From the NCBI GenBank assembly GCA_902558835.1, contig CACEFK010000001.1:1-64000 (forward strand): 64,000 nucleotides of DNA, given 5' to 3'. The position numbers were made by a program, and so were the translations under genes. Shown in pieces: positions 7,790 through 17,365 of the stretch (its first letter is position 1; each line of letters opens with the position of its first letter). This DNA is from an uncultured Pelagibacteraceae bacterium. GTDB lineage: Bacteria; Pseudomonadota; Alphaproteobacteria; Pelagibacterales; Pelagibacteraceae. Under the pieces are notes generated by a model that saw only the letters and a program-made list of their open reading frames with translations, had not been told where the DNA came from and searched no databases.

Positions 7790-8467
7790 TTAATTTCTTT
7801 TGAACAAAAAACTAAAGGATTCTTGCCAAATTAGTTTATATTTTTTTTTTATCAAAAATCTGTAAATTTTATGTTTTCTAAAATTTTTCTGATGGATTTC
7901 TACACAAATTAATTTTGGCTTACGTTTTGAGAAATTTAGGCCTTTTAATACTTGTAAATCAGCTCCCTCAACATCTACATCTAAAAAATCAATTTCATAA
8001 TCTTTGTATTTACCCCAAGACAAAATTTCTTCTAAAGAAGAAGAATTAATTATTTTTTTTTTTAACTTACCCTTAATAAACTTTTTCGCTGTCAATTTGT
8101 TAATAGAAGTAAGCTGACTATGTTCCTTTTGATAATATAAATTTACTTTTTTGTTAGTTTCAGATACTGCACATTTATAATTTAAATCATCTGGTCTCAT
8201 AAATTTGAATAAGTCTATCGAAAATTGACTCACATCTATATTGATCCCATTCCACCCTTTTTTATAAAGTAAATATGTATTATTGATGTGAGTTGGATGA
8301 TAACAACCAATATCAACATAAAATCCTTTTTTTTTATTTTTAAAAAATTTTAATGCCGCCAAGTCTTCGCCAAATAATGAATAAGTTTTTTTATTTAAAA
8401 AATTTTTGTGTTTAAAGTAGATATTTTGAATTATATGAAGATTGTTATAAATTCTATTGAACAACAT
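7790..8467 (-). CDS. FkbM-family methyltransferase
   Basis: This 225-residue SAM-dependent methyltransferase has motif I Y-V-D-I-G-C-Y-H-P (about residues 50-58), followed by the FkbM-typical N-N-T-Y-L-L-Y-K-K-G-W-N-G and the D-F-L-D-V-D-V-E-G-A-D segment at about 160-170. FkbM enzymes O-methylate sugars or polyketides. Its start overlaps the end of the alpha/beta hydrolase by 14 bases. A second FkbM gene lies at 24800-25714. Acceptor unknown; surface glycan modification is a guess. Confidence 0.87.
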   Translation of the reverse strand: MLFNRIYNNLHIIQNIYFKHKNFLNKKTYSLFGEDLAALKFFKNKKKGFYVDIGCYHPTHINNTYLLYKKGWNGINIDVSQFSIDLFKFMRPDDLNYKCAVSETNKKVNLYYQKEHSQLTSINKLTAKKFIKGKLKKKIINSSSLEEILSWGKYKDYEIDFLDVDVEGADLQVLKGLNFSKRKPKLICVEIHQKNFRKHKIYRFLIKKKYKLIWQESFSFLFKRN

Positions 8468-9341
8468 GTTTTCTTATATTTAAAAAAAAGTTTTTAAGGT
8501 GTTGGATAGTTTGTTTAGGATTTTCCTCTGGAATGAAATGATCTGAATTAATTTCTGTTCCATAAACTTTTTTGTTTGTATATTTTTGCCAAATCTTAAT
8601 TGATTTGAATTGCTTTCCAACTACCCCCCATTTTCCCCATAAAACTTGAATAGGAATATTTAATTTTTTATTTCTATCTTTTTTATCGTGCTCTAAATCT
8701 ATAGTAGCCGCTGCCCTATAATCCTCACATGTTGCATGAATTCTTTTTTTTTGTTTAAAAGCTCTTAAATAATCATCCTCAACTCTTCCAACTGCAAGTT
8801 TGGATGACCTATTAAAACGACTTTTTAACCATCTTTTAGGATCTGCCATGATCATTTTCTCTGGCAAAGGTGCTGGCTGTATTAAATAGAACCAATGAAA
8901 ATATCCTGCTGCAAATTTCATATCTGTATGCTCATACATATCCAGAGTTGGACAAATATCTAACACGCTCAAAGCTAAAATTTTGTCTCTAAAATCTTTC
9001 GCCATTCTGTGTGCAACTCTTCCACCCCTATCATGACCTGCAACATAAAATTTTTTAAATTTCAATTTGCTCATTAGCTGAACCATGTCTTTAGCCATTT
9101 CTCTTTTAGAATAATTTTTATGATTAGTTCCACCAGATAAAACAAAACTATCTCCATATCCCCTTAAATCTGCAACAATTACTGTAAAATATTTACTAAG
9201 CTCTGGAGCAGTTTTGTGCCACATTACATGGGTTTGAGGGTATCCATGAAGTAGTAACAAGGGAGGACCGTTCCCTTTAAATCTACAAAAAATTTTTCCT
9301 TTATTTACTTTTACAAATTTTTTTTTAAATCCACTAAACAT
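8454..9341 (-). CDS. Alpha/beta hydrolase, haloacetate dehalogenase-like
   Basis: This 295-residue alpha/beta hydrolase has an oxyanion motif H-G-Y-P-Q-T (32-37) and the nucleophile elbow G-H-D-R-G-G-R, with Asp104 as nucleophile and Arg105/Arg108 placed as in fluoroacetate dehalogenases. The catalytic His is probably H268 in N-S-D-H-F-I-P-E-E-N-P. An Asp rather than Ser nucleophile separates it from esterases. The fluoroacetate dehalogenase signature is good, but physiological use in a marine oligotroph is uncertain. Confidence 0.87.
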   Translation of the reverse strand: MFSGFKKKFVKVNKGKIFCRFKGNGPPLLLLHGYPQTHVMWHKTAPELSKYFTVIVADLRGYGDSFVLSGGTNHKNYSKREMAKDMVQLMSKLKFKKFYVAGHDRGGRVAHRMAKDFRDKILALSVLDICPTLDMYEHTDMKFAAGYFHWFYLIQPAPLPEKMIMADPKRWLKSRFNRSSKLAVGRVEDDYLRAFKQKKRIHATCEDYRAAATIDLEHDKKDRNKKLNIPIQVLWGKWGVVGKQFKSIKIWQKYTNKKVYGTEINSDHFIPEENPKQTIQHLKNFFLNIRKHVVQ

Positions 9342-9351
9342 GATTAAACTA

Positions 9352-9618
9352 TTAATTATTTAATAGTTTGTTTTTCGCCTTTTCAAAATCTTCCTGGGAG
9401 ATAATCCCTTTTTCTTTTAAATCATTTAACTTTGATAGCTCTTCACTTAAATTTATACTCTGGCCTGTGGTTTCTAAATTAGTCTGATTTTCAGTTTCCT
9501 CTTTTTCTACTCTATTTGCCTCCTTTGCTGAAAATCCTTTCATAATTGCAGTACCGCCTAGATAAAGGACATATGCTAAAATTGGAATTGCCAAGCCAAA
9601 AAATATTATTTTTTCCAT
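9352..9618 (-). CDS. Small membrane protein with C-terminal SHOCT-like motif
   Basis: This 88-residue protein has one N-terminal membrane helix (about residues 4-22), a charged and glutamine/asparagine-rich linker, and a C-terminal helix pair L-N-D-L-K-E-K-G-I-I-S-Q-E-D-F-E-K-A-K that fits the SHOCT (short C-terminal) motif. SHOCT domains are oligomerisation or interaction modules of unknown general role. It lies 3 bases after the next small membrane gene on the same strand. Confidence 0.75.
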   Translation of the reverse strand: MEKIIFFGLAIPILAYVLYLGGTAIMKGFSAKEANRVEKEETENQTNLETTGQSINLSEELSKLNDLKEKGIISQEDFEKAKNKLLNN

Positions 9619-9621
9619 AAA

Positions 9622-9825
9622 CTAATCCTCATCCTCTTCTCTCCAATTTTTTTCATACATTAAGTATGCAGCGTATATTACTGATACTGTACCTACAATC
9701 ATACCATAGTCAAAACCAGTTTGCTTGTCATGCAAATACCAACCCAGCTGGGTTGCTCCAATAGGTGGAACAGTAAGAAGTAAAAAAATTATACCAAATC
9801 TGTACGGTCGCTTAGGTTTTTTCAT
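9622..9825 (-). CDS. Small two-helix membrane protein, unknown
   Basis: This 67-residue protein has a basic N-terminus (K-K-P-K-R-P-Y-R), a first helix (about 10-30, interrupted by P-P-I-G) and a second helix (about 40-56), ending in an acidic tail. No family recognised. It is packed directly against the SHOCT protein gene, so they may act together. Its start is 38 bases downstream of folD on the same strand. Confidence 0.65.
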   Translation of the reverse strand: MKKPKRPYRFGIIFLLLTVPPIGATQLGWYLHDKQTGFDYGMIVGTVSVIYAAYLMYEKNWREEDED

Positions 9826-9863
9826 CCTAATAAATTAACAGATTACAGCTTATGGTTTAATTA

Positions 9864-10709
9864 TTAAATTTGCGATCTTTTGAAACAGTCAATCGTATTT
9901 TTAAGCAAACAAGCAATAGTCATTGGTCCAACTCCACCTGGAACTGGTGTAAGTGCTTTTGCGTTTTTTGAAACTTCATCAAAATGAACATCACCAACTA
10001 TACCTTTGTCAGTTTTATTAATGCCAACATCAATAACAATAGCATCTTTCTTTACCCAGTCTCCTCTAACAAGTTCGGGTATACCTACAGCTGCAACAAT
10101 TATATCTGCCTCTAAACATTCAGCTTTTAAATCTTTAGTTTTTGAATGAGTTATAGTTACAGTGCAATTTTCTTTTAAAAGAAGTTGTGTCATTGGTTTA
10201 CCATTTAAATTTGATCTACCCACAACTACAGCTTTTTTGCCGCTTAAATTAGGTTCAATTTTTTTTATTAATAAATAACAACCAAGTGGCGTACAAGGTA
10301 TTGAACTTTCATAACCAGATGAAAGATTGCCTACATTCATTGGATGAAATCCGTCCACGTCTTTTGAAGGATCAATAGCTTCAATAATTTTCTGTTTATC
10401 AATATGCTTGGGTAAAGGAAGTTGAACTAAAATTCCTGAAACAGTTTCATCACTGTTTAGTTCTTTAATTTTTTCTAGAACCGTCTTTTCTTCAACTGAG
10501 TCTGGATATTTAATAACCTCAGATTTTAATCCTACCTCATTTGCTGACTTCTCTTTATTTCTTACATAAATCTGACTAGGTGTTAAATCACCAATCAATA
10601 TAACTGTTAAACCTGGTACTTTATTATGTTTTGATTTTAAATCTGCAACTTCTTCCTTTAACTCTGCTCTTAATTCTGCGGCTGCTTTTTTTCCATCAAT
10701 TAAAATCAT
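9864..10709 (-). CDS. folD: Methylenetetrahydrofolate dehydrogenase/cyclohydrolase FolD
   Basis: This bifunctional enzyme interconverts 5,10-methylene-, methenyl- and 10-formyl-tetrahydrofolate. At 281 residues it is full length. Family motifs are present: Y-V-R-N-K-E-K (catalytic Tyr/Lys region, about 48-54), the Q-L-P-L-P block, D-V-D-G-F-H-P-M-N, the NADP-binding V-V-G-R-S-N-L-N-G-K-P and the C-terminal P-V-P-G-G-V-G-P-M-T. It sits 9 bases after yggT in the minus-strand run from hemC. One-carbon metabolism is central in SAR11, which fits. Confidence 0.97.
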   Translation of the reverse strand: MILIDGKKAAAELRAELKEEVADLKSKHNKVPGLTVILIGDLTPSQIYVRNKEKSANEVGLKSEVIKYPDSVEEKTVLEKIKELNSDETVSGILVQLPLPKHIDKQKIIEAIDPSKDVDGFHPMNVGNLSSGYESSIPCTPLGCYLLIKKIEPNLSGKKAVVVGRSNLNGKPMTQLLLKENCTVTITHSKTKDLKAECLEADIIVAAVGIPELVRGDWVKKDAIVIDVGINKTDKGIVGDVHFDEVSKNAKALTPVPGGVGPMTIACLLKNTIDCFKRSQI

Positions 10710-10718
10710 ATTTCTCTC

Positions 10719-11009
10719 TTAAAAAATCATTGGTGCGATGTACAGCTTCATACACATTTCGATAAACCAAATCAATAAAAGAAGAATGATTGGAGAAATA
10801 TCTAGTGAACCTAAATTTGGCAAGAAACGTCTGATTTTATTCAAGAAAGGCTCAGTTAATTTGTAACTCAACTCTAAAATTGCATACACAAACCTATTTT
10901 GAGTATTAAGAACGTTAAAAGCTATTAACCAACTTACAATAACATTGGCAATCACTATGTAAGAATACAATTTTAAAATTTGTAAAACTAAATAAAAAAT
11001 AGCTATCAT
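10719..11009 (-). CDS. YggT family membrane protein
   Basis: This 96-residue protein has two membrane segments separated by the family hallmark N-x-x-x-R-F-V-Y-A-I-L-E-L-S-Y-K-L-T-E-P (residues about 37-55) and L-N-K-I-R-R-F-L-P. YggT proteins are small membrane proteins implicated in cell-envelope organisation or osmotic tolerance; the precise role is unknown. It overlaps the mscS-like gene by 4 bases, so it is translationally coupled. A second YggT-like gene may be at 20261. Confidence 0.9.
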   Translation of the reverse strand: MIAIFYLVLQILKLYSYIVIANVIVSWLIAFNVLNTQNRFVYAILELSYKLTEPFLNKIRRFLPNLGSLDISPIILLLLIWFIEMCMKLYIAPMIF

Positions 11010-12091
11010 TTTTTCTCAACATAAATCGACTGACTTGGGAAAGCAAATGAAGCACCATTTTTTTCTACAATTTCCTTGATCGCAATTGCTAATCTTTCTT
11101 TTACATCAAGCCAATTATTCCAGCTTCCTGTTTTTGTAAAGCATCTTACATACATGTCTATTGAACTATCAGAAAATTTATCAACTCTTACCGCAACACC
11201 AATTGAGGTATTATAATCTTCACTTGAATTAATATGACTTTCAATTTCATCTCTAATTTTTTTTAACTGATCTACCGTAGTGTCATATTGAAGTGTAATA
11301 ATCCAACTAATCAACCAATTAGAAGTTTCACTTACATTTACAACTGCGTTTTCGGCAAATTGAAAATTTGGAATAATAGCAAGAGATTTATCAAACTTTC
11401 TAATTGTTGTTGATCTAAATCCAATCTTTTCTACTACACCTTCAATAATACCTTCGACTGCTATCCAGTCTCCAATTTTAAATCTCTTTTCAACTAAAAC
11501 TAAAATTCCTGATATTAAATTTTTAAATAAATCTTGTGCCCCTAATGCTACAGCAACACCAAACAATCCAAGACCTGCAATGATTGGACCTATTTTAATT
11601 CCCCACAATTCTAAAACTGCTGCTAAACCTAAAATAAAAATTAAAATTTTTAGCGATTTAATTATCCAGCCAATAAGTTCTCTTGTTAACAATTTGTCTA
11701 AACCACTAAGTATGTATGAGATTGGTTCTATGATTTGGTGAATTACCCAAAAAATTAAAATAGTGATCAACGTTCTATTAATTGTATCTACCACTTCTCT
11801 TCCTTCTAGTGAGAAAGTCATGTAGTAGCTTGCAATAAAAAATCCTAGTACAATTGGTAAAAATCTTGCTGGACCTACAAGTGATTGCACAAAAGTATCA
11901 TCTAATTTGTTCGTTGTTCTTTTCGAAATAATTTCTAATTTTTTAATAACTAATTTGCTTATTAGACCTCTAAAAATTAAGAATAGTAAAAATATTCCAA
12001 TACCAATTAATATTTGAAAAATATCAACACCAAGAATTCCTTTATTCCATACTGATAAAAATATCTCTGAAAAATTATTAATTAATTCCAT
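11006..12091 (-). CDS. MscS-family mechanosensitive ion channel
   Basis: This 361-residue protein has several N-terminal membrane helices and the pore-lining helix/beta-domain signature G-L-G-L-F-G-V-A-V-A-L-G-A-Q-D, followed by N-L-I-S-G-I and G-D-W-I-A-V-E-G, as in MscS. These channels release solutes on hypo-osmotic shock. It is 3 bases from hemD and overlaps yggT by 4 bases. The arrangement suggests a single hemC-hemD-mscS-yggT-folD transcript. Confidence 0.93.
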   Translation of the reverse strand: MELINNFSEIFLSVWNKGILGVDIFQILIGIGIFLLFLIFRGLISKLVIKKLEIISKRTTNKLDDTFVQSLVGPARFLPIVLGFFIASYYMTFSLEGREVVDTINRTLITILIFWVIHQIIEPISYILSGLDKLLTRELIGWIIKSLKILIFILGLAAVLELWGIKIGPIIAGLGLFGVAVALGAQDLFKNLISGILVLVEKRFKIGDWIAVEGIIEGVVEKIGFRSTTIRKFDKSLAIIPNFQFAENAVVNVSETSNWLISWIITLQYDTTVDQLKKIRDEIESHINSSEDYNTSIGVAVRVDKFSDSSIDMYVRCFTKTGSWNNWLDVKERLAIAIKEIVEKNGASFAFPSQSIYVEKK

Positions 12092-12094
12092 TTT

Positions 12095-12793
12095 TTAAAT
12101 TTTATATAACAAAAACTCTTCTTCTCCAGGATTAAAAAGAAAAATCTTTTTCCATTTGATTTCGTTCAATATTGACGAGGTTTTTTCGCCTATACACATC
12201 AAATTTGTATTCATCCATAAATTTTCAGTTTGGTAAATCTTTATGAAATTTAAGAAACTTGATGCACTATTTTGGGAGTAAACATAGACCATATCAGGCA
12301 TATTTAACTTTAATTCATTAACAAATTTCTCATCAAATTTTTGATTATAATCTACTCTGTAATTAATAATTCTTTTTACGTTAAAACCTTCACTTAATAA
12401 CTGTTGATCTAAATCAACTGATATTGTTTCACCACTAACATAAAGTAATTCTTTATTTTTAGAATCATAACTTTGTATTATTAACTCCTTTAAGTTTGTA
12501 ACATTTCCTTCAGCCGCAATTGTATTTTGAAAACCAATAACTCTTGCTTTATTTTCTGTGGCGTTACCTACACAAAAGCATTTAATATTTTTATCTAATC
12601 TTTCTGTGTTTAAGAATTTTACTGCATTTGCGCTAGTAAAAACAATTCCACCATATTCAGAAAAGTTAATTTCCTCATAATTAACTTTTTCAATTCTTAT
12701 TAATGGAAGATGAGAAACTTGATGTCCCAACGATTGAAATTTCAATATCATTTCAGAACAATCTTCCAATGGTCTAGTTAATAAAATATGCAT
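12095..12793 (-). CDS. hemD: Uroporphyrinogen-III synthase
   Basis: This 232-residue protein starts I-L-L-T-R-P-L-E-D (the family N-terminal R-P motif) and carries G-G-I-V-F-T-S-A-N-A-V, C-V-G-N-A-T and C-I-G-E-K-T-S segments, the usual two-domain HemD pattern. It cyclises hydroxymethylbilane to uroporphyrinogen III. HemD is poorly conserved in general, but the immediate hemC neighbour (1-base gap) settles the assignment. Confidence 0.93.
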   Translation of the reverse strand: MHILLTRPLEDCSEMILKFQSLGHQVSHLPLIRIEKVNYEEINFSEYGGIVFTSANAVKFLNTERLDKNIKCFCVGNATENKARVIGFQNTIAAEGNVTNLKELIIQSYDSKNKELLYVSGETISVDLDQQLLSEGFNVKRIINYRVDYNQKFDEKFVNELKLNMPDMVYVYSQNSASSFLNFIKIYQTENLWMNTNLMCIGEKTSSILNEIKWKKIFLFNPGEEEFLLYKI

Positions 12794-12794
12794 A

Positions 12795-13712
12795 CTACCG
12801 TTTATATGAATTCTTTGATTTTGTTTTTAAAAGTATCCCAACTTCTTTACCAAGTTCTTTAAATTCATTCAAATTACCAACTTTTTTTTCATAAAACCTT
12901 TGTTTACCATCTAAAGAAAAAAGTTCAGCCTCCACTATAATCTTATCTCCATCAACCACTGAATGAGCTCCGATTGCTGTTTCACAATCTCCATCTAAAA
13001 CTTTTAAAATATTTCTCTCAAGGTGAGCTCTTTTATGTGTTTCCTCATGATTAATTTTGTTTAAAATAGAAATTGTCTCGTCATCATTCTCTCTGCACTG
13101 AAGAGCAATTACGCCCTGTCCTGCACTAGGAATTATTTCTTCAGTTAAAAAAATTTCTGAGATTTCATTTTCAAATTTTAAAAATTTGATACCTGCATAA
13201 GACAAGATAATTGCATCATACATTCCTTCATTTAATTTTCTAATTCTAGTATCTACATTTCCTCTAATTAATTTGCAGTTTAAATCTTGTCTAATTTTTT
13301 TTATTTGAAATTCTCTTCTGTATGATGAGGTTCCAACAATTGATTTTTCATCTAAGTCTTTAAGTTTTTTTTTATCCTTGGTTATTAAAATTTCCCTAGG
13401 GTCATTTCTTTCAAGAAAAGAGTCTGTCCTTAATCCTTCTGTCTCATTAGCGGGCATATCTTTCAGTGCATGAACTGCAATATCAATATTTTTTGACTGA
13501 AGTTCTTTTTCAATATTGCTAGAAAATAAACCTTTGCCACCAACCTCAGATAATCTTATATGCTTAACTTCATCACCTTTGGTTGTGATCGATTTAATCA
13601 AAATATCATCATTGTTTAAATTTGTATTTTTAATAATTTTATCTTTAGCTTGTTGAGCATAAAGTAAGGCAAGCTTACTACCTCTAGATCCAATTATTAA
13701 TTTTTTATTCAT
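12795..13712 (-). CDS. hemC: Hydroxymethylbilane synthase
   Basis: This 305-residue porphobilinogen deaminase has I-G-S-R-G-S-K-L-A at the N-terminus, H-A-L-K-D-M-P (81-87), I-R-G-N-V-D-T-R and the dipyrromethane cofactor cysteine C243 in L-D-G-D-C-E-T-A-I-G. It polymerises four porphobilinogens. It is the first gene of the minus-strand run, divergent from tsaD across a 54-bp gap. The downstream haem genes hemE, hemH and hemJ lie near 42-44 kb. Confidence 0.97.
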   Translation of the reverse strand: MNKKLIIGSRGSKLALLYAQQAKDKIIKNTNLNNDDILIKSITTKGDEVKHIRLSEVGGKGLFSSNIEKELQSKNIDIAVHALKDMPANETEGLRTDSFLERNDPREILITKDKKKLKDLDEKSIVGTSSYRREFQIKKIRQDLNCKLIRGNVDTRIRKLNEGMYDAIILSYAGIKFLKFENEISEIFLTEEIIPSAGQGVIALQCRENDDETISILNKINHEETHKRAHLERNILKVLDGDCETAIGAHSVVDGDKIIVEAELFSLDGKQRFYEKKVGNLNEFKELGKEVGILLKTKSKNSYKR

Positions 13713-13766
13713 AAAAATTTATTTCTTACTTGTATTAAGATTGTACAATTATTAAAAACAATTTGA

Positions 13767-14840
13767 ATGAGCAAAAAACCCTTAATTCTTGGAATAGAAT
13801 CTAGTTGTGATGAAACTGCAGCTTCTTTAATCACTGAAAATGAAGAAGGATTCCCAGTAGTTTTATCCAACATTGTTTCTAGCCAAGTGGAGGTTCATAG
13901 GGAGTTTGGTGGTGTAGTTCCTGAACTAGCTGCTCGTTCGCACATTGAAAAAATTGATTGGATTGTCAAAAAAGCTATTGATGAAAGTGGAAGAAAAATT
14001 GAAGAAATAGATGCGGTTGCTTCTACAGCTGGTCCTGGATTAATTGTTTGTCTATCAGTTGGATTAAGTTTTGGTAAAGCTTTCGCAACAGCAATGAATA
14101 TACCTTTTATTGCTGTTAATCATTTAGAGGGACATGCTTTAAGTCCAAAACTAAATACAAACTTAGATTATCCATATTTACTTCTTTTAATTTCAGGTGG
14201 GCACTCACAATATTTAAGTGTTCAGAACCTTAGTAAATATAAAAGATTAGGAACAACTATTGATGATGCATTAGGTGAGGCGTTTGACAAAACGGCAAAG
14301 CTTTTAGGAATAGAATTTCCAGGAGGACCTCAAATAGAAATTTTAGCTAAAAAAGGTGATCCAGAAAAATATGATTTACCAAAACCAATTTTCAGCAAAG
14401 GAGGATGCAATCTTTCTTTTGCAGGTCTAAAAACTGCAGTGTTGAAGATAAGCAAAACAATTAAATCAGAGCAAGATAAATATGATCTTGCAGCATCTTT
14501 CCAAAAAACAATTGAGGAAATTTTATATAAAAAAACAAAGATTGCTTTTACAGAATTTGAAAAAATAAATGAATTAAAAGAAAAAATTTTCGTTGTTGCT
14601 GGAGGAGTTGCAGCAAATAAAAAAATTAGGTCTATGTTAATTAATCTATGTGAAGAAAATAATTATAAAAGTATTTTTCCACCTATAGAGTTTTGTGGAG
14701 ATAATGCAGCAATGATTGCAATGGTAGGTTTGGAAAAATTTAAAATAAATCAATTTGATGATTTAGATTATCCAGCAAAACCTAGATGGCCTTTAGATGA
14801 AGATGCAGCTTTTCTCAAAGGTGCCGGAGTTCAATTATAA
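13767..14840 (+). CDS. tsaD: tRNA N6-threonylcarbamoyladenosine transferase TsaD
   Basis: This 357-residue ASKHA-fold enzyme transfers the threonylcarbamoyl group to A37 of ANN-decoding tRNAs. It has I-E-S-S-C-D-E-T (10-17), the metal ligands H119 and H123 in N-H-L-E-G-H, L-I-S-G-G-H-S-Q and the late C-G-D-N-A-A-M-I-A motif. The ATG at 13767 has a TACAAT hexamer 18 bases upstream in the divergent gap to hemC. Its stop overlaps the EVE gene by one base. Confidence 0.97.
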   Translation: MSKKPLILGIESSCDETAASLITENEEGFPVVLSNIVSSQVEVHREFGGVVPELAARSHIEKIDWIVKKAIDESGRKIEEIDAVASTAGPGLIVCLSVGLSFGKAFATAMNIPFIAVNHLEGHALSPKLNTNLDYPYLLLLISGGHSQYLSVQNLSKYKRLGTTIDDALGEAFDKTAKLLGIEFPGGPQIEILAKKGDPEKYDLPKPIFSKGGCNLSFAGLKTAVLKISKTIKSEQDKYDLAASFQKTIEEILYKKTKIAFTEFEKINELKEKIFVVAGGVAANKKIRSMLINLCEENNYKSIFPPIEFCGDNAAMIAMVGLEKFKINQFDDLDYPAKPRWPLDEDAAFLKGAGVQL

Positions 14841-15253
14841 TGAAGTATTGGTTGATGAAATCTGAACCAGATGTTTGGTCAATTGACCAACAAAAAAAGG
14901 CTGGAATTAAAGGTGCACCTTGGGATGGTGTCAGAAATTATCAAGCTGCAAAAAATTTAAAAAGTATGAGTAAAGGAGATCTTTGTTTTTTTTATCATTC
15001 AAATATTGGAAAAGAGATAGTTGGAATAGTAAAAGTTATTAAAGAATCGTATGTAGATAAAACAGACAAAACAGGGAGATTTGTTGCCGTTACTGTTCAA
15101 TTTAAGTCTAAATTTTCAAAACCTATAACGCTCGAAAGTATTAAAAAAAATAAGGATTTAAGCCATTTAGCGCTGATAAAGCAAAGTAGACTTTCTGTAA
15201 TGCCTGTTGATTATAAAAGCTGGAAAATTATAAATAACATGAGTAAAATTTAA
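14840..15253 (+). CDS. EVE domain-containing protein
   Basis: This 137-residue single EVE (PUA-like) domain protein has Y-W-L-M-K-S-E-P-D-V-W-S at the start, W-D-G-V-R-N-Y-Q-A and F-F-Y-H-S-N, all family hallmarks. EVE domains bind modified bases in DNA or RNA. The gene's overlap with tsaD, a tRNA-modification enzyme, is suggestive of a role with modified RNA, but this is inference. It ends 15 bases before acs. Confidence 0.93.
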   Translation: MKYWLMKSEPDVWSIDQQKKAGIKGAPWDGVRNYQAAKNLKSMSKGDLCFFYHSNIGKEIVGIVKVIKESYVDKTDKTGRFVAVTVQFKSKFSKPITLESIKKNKDLSHLALIKQSRLSVMPVDYKSWKIINNMSKI

Positions 15254-15268
15254 AAAAAAAATTGTCCT

Positions 15269-17365
15269 ATGCCAAAAAAAAAGAAAAAGAAAAGCAAGGT
15301 AAGAAAAAAAAAGTCTAAAGTTAGAAAAAAAACTTCAAAAAAAGTGAAGAGAAAATCTAAAGTTAGAAAAAAATCTTCAAAAAAAGCAAAAAAAAGAATT
15401 AAAGCAAAAAAAGAAAACGGAAATACACCTCCTGAAGTAGTTATTAAAACAAAACCGGAATGGGTTAAAAGTAGCTTAGCAAATAAAAGTAAATATCAAC
15501 AAAAATATTCTCAATCTATAAAGAGTAATGATGAATTTTGGAGAAAAGAGGGAAAAAGAATTACTTGGATAAAACCTTATAAAAAAATTAAAGACGTAAA
15601 ATACAGCACAAAAGAAGTCAAAATTAAATGGTTTGAAGATGGTACTTTAAATGCTTCAGCAAATTGTATTGATAGACATTTAAAAGATAAAAAAGATAAA
15701 ACTGCAATTATTTGGGTAGGAGATGATCCAAAAGATAGTCAAAAAATTTCTTATAAACAACTTCACCAAAAAGTTTCAAAAGCAGCAAATGGTTTAAAAA
15801 AATTAGGAATTAAAAAAGGAGATCGAGTAACAATTTATTTAACAATGATACCAGAGTTAGCAATTTTAATGTTAGCTTGCGTAAGAATTGGTGCAGTCCA
15901 TTCAATTATTTTTGGAGGTTTTTCAGCAGATTCTATTTCAGGAAGAGTGAATGATTGCGAATCTGAATATATAATTACTGCTGATGAGGGAGTGCGTGGT
16001 GGAAAAACTATACCACTGAAATATACAGTTGATGAAGCTCTAATGAGTTGTCCAAATGTTAAAAAATGTATTGTTGTTAAACGAACAGGTAATTATATTA
16101 ACTGGGATCAAAATAGAGATGTTTGGTATCATGATTTAATCAAAGATGTTCCTAATCACTGTGAACCTGAAGAAATGAACGCAGAAGATCCTTTATTTAT
16201 TCTATATACTTCTGGTTCAACAGGTAAGCCTAAAGGAGTTCTTCATACTACTGGTGGTTATATGGTTTATGCCTCAATGACACATCAATATATTTTTAAC
16301 TACAAACCAAAAGATATTTATTGGTGTACTGCTGATATTGGCTGGGTAACTGGACATAGTTATATTATTTATGGGCCACTTTCAAATGGTGCAACAACTA
16401 TAATGTTTGAAGGAATTCCAAATTATCCTGATAGTTCAAGATGGTGGCAAATAGTTGATAAATATAAAGTAAATACTTTTTATACTGCACCAACTGCAAT
16501 TAGAGCTTTAATGCGTGAAGGTGATAAACCTGTTAAAAAAACATCTAGAAAATCACTTAAACTTTTAGGAACTGTAGGAGAACCAATAAATCCAGAAGCT
16601 TGGATGTGGTATTATAAAACTGTGGGTAATTCTAAATGCCCAATTGTAGATACATGGTGGCAAACGGAAACTGGAGGTATAATGATCGCTCCTCAAACAG
16701 GTGCTATTCCTCTTAAACCTGGGTCTGCAACAAAACCTTTCTATGGAATTAAGCCCGTACTTGTTGATAAAAACGGCAAAGAGATAAAAGGTGCTGGTGA
16801 AGGAAGACTTTGCATAGCTCAATCATGGCCTGGGCAAATGAGAACTGTATATGGAGATCATCAAAGATTTATTGATACTTATTTTTCTCAATTTAACGGA
16901 AAATATTTTACAGGTGATGGATGTAGAAGAGATAAAGATGGTTATTACTGGATCACGGGTCGTGTAGATGATGTAATTATTGTCTCAGGACACAACCTAG
17001 GAACTGCTGAAATTGAAAGTGCATTTGTTGCTCATCCAAAAGTAGCTGAGGCCGCTGTAGTTGGTTATCCTCATGATATTAAAGGTAATGGATTATATTG
17101 TTATGTGACCTTGAATGCAGGAGAAAATGAAACTGGCGAACTTGAGAGAGATCTTAAACTTTGGGTAAGAAAGCAAATTGGACCTCTTGCAACTCCAGAT
17201 CTAATTCATTTTACTCCAGGTCTTCCTAAAACAAGATCAGGAAAAATAATGAGAAGGATTTTAAGAAAAATTGCTGCAAATGAACATGGTCAATTAGGAG
17301 ATACAACTACTCTAGCAGATCCAAGTGTTGTTGATAGTTTGGTTGAAAATAGAAAAAATATTTAA
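15269..17365 (+). CDS. acs: Acetyl-CoA synthetase with lysine-rich N-terminal extension
   Basis: This 698-residue AMP-forming acetate-CoA ligase has the adenylation P-loop [19 protein letters not shown], the Y-F-T-G-D-G hinge region and the C-terminal [11 protein letters not shown] with the catalytic lysine that is acetylated in other bacteria. The family core begins near residue 60. The first 48 residues are mostly Lys/Arg/Ser in a loose repeat (K-S-K-V-R-K-K recurs three times). No alternative ATG, GTG or TTG close to the core was seen, so the extension seems genuine. It precedes the symporter genes, consistent with acetate assimilation. Confidence 0.96.
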   Translation: MPKKKKKKSKVRKKKSKVRKKTSKKVKRKSKVRKKSSKKAKKRIKAKKENGNTPPEVVIKTKPEWVKSSLANKSKYQQKYSQSIKSNDEFWRKEGKRITWIKPYKKIKDVKYSTKEVKIKWFEDGTLNASANCIDRHLKDKKDKTAIIWVGDDPKDSQKISYKQLHQKVSKAANGLKKLGIKKGDRVTIYLTMIPELAILMLACVRIGAVHSIIFGGFSADSISGRVNDCESEYIITADEGVRGGKTIPLKYTVDEALMSCPNVKKCIVVKRTGNYINWDQNRDVWYHDLIKDVPNHCEPEEMNAEDPLFILYTSGSTGKPKGVLHTTGGYMVYASMTHQYIFNYKPKDIYWCTADIGWVTGHSYIIYGPLSNGATTIMFEGIPNYPDSSRWWQIVDKYKVNTFYTAPTAIRALMREGDKPVKKTSRKSLKLLGTVGEPINPEAWMWYYKTVGNSKCPIVDTWWQTETGGIMIAPQTGAIPLKPGSATKPFYGIKPVLVDKNGKEIKGAGEGRLCIAQSWPGQMRTVYGDHQRFIDTYFSQFNGKYFTGDGCRRDKDGYYWITGRVDDVIIVSGHNLGTAEIESAFVAHPKVAEAAVVGYPHDIKGNGLYCYVTLNAGENETGELERDLKLWVRKQIGPLATPDLIHFTPGLPKTRSGKIMRRILRKIAANEHGQLGDTTTLADPSVVDSLVENRKNI

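Noticed and set aside
16565-16822. Minus-strand open frame inside acs
   Set aside because: It is antisense to conserved acetyl-CoA synthetase motifs, with no start context or family.
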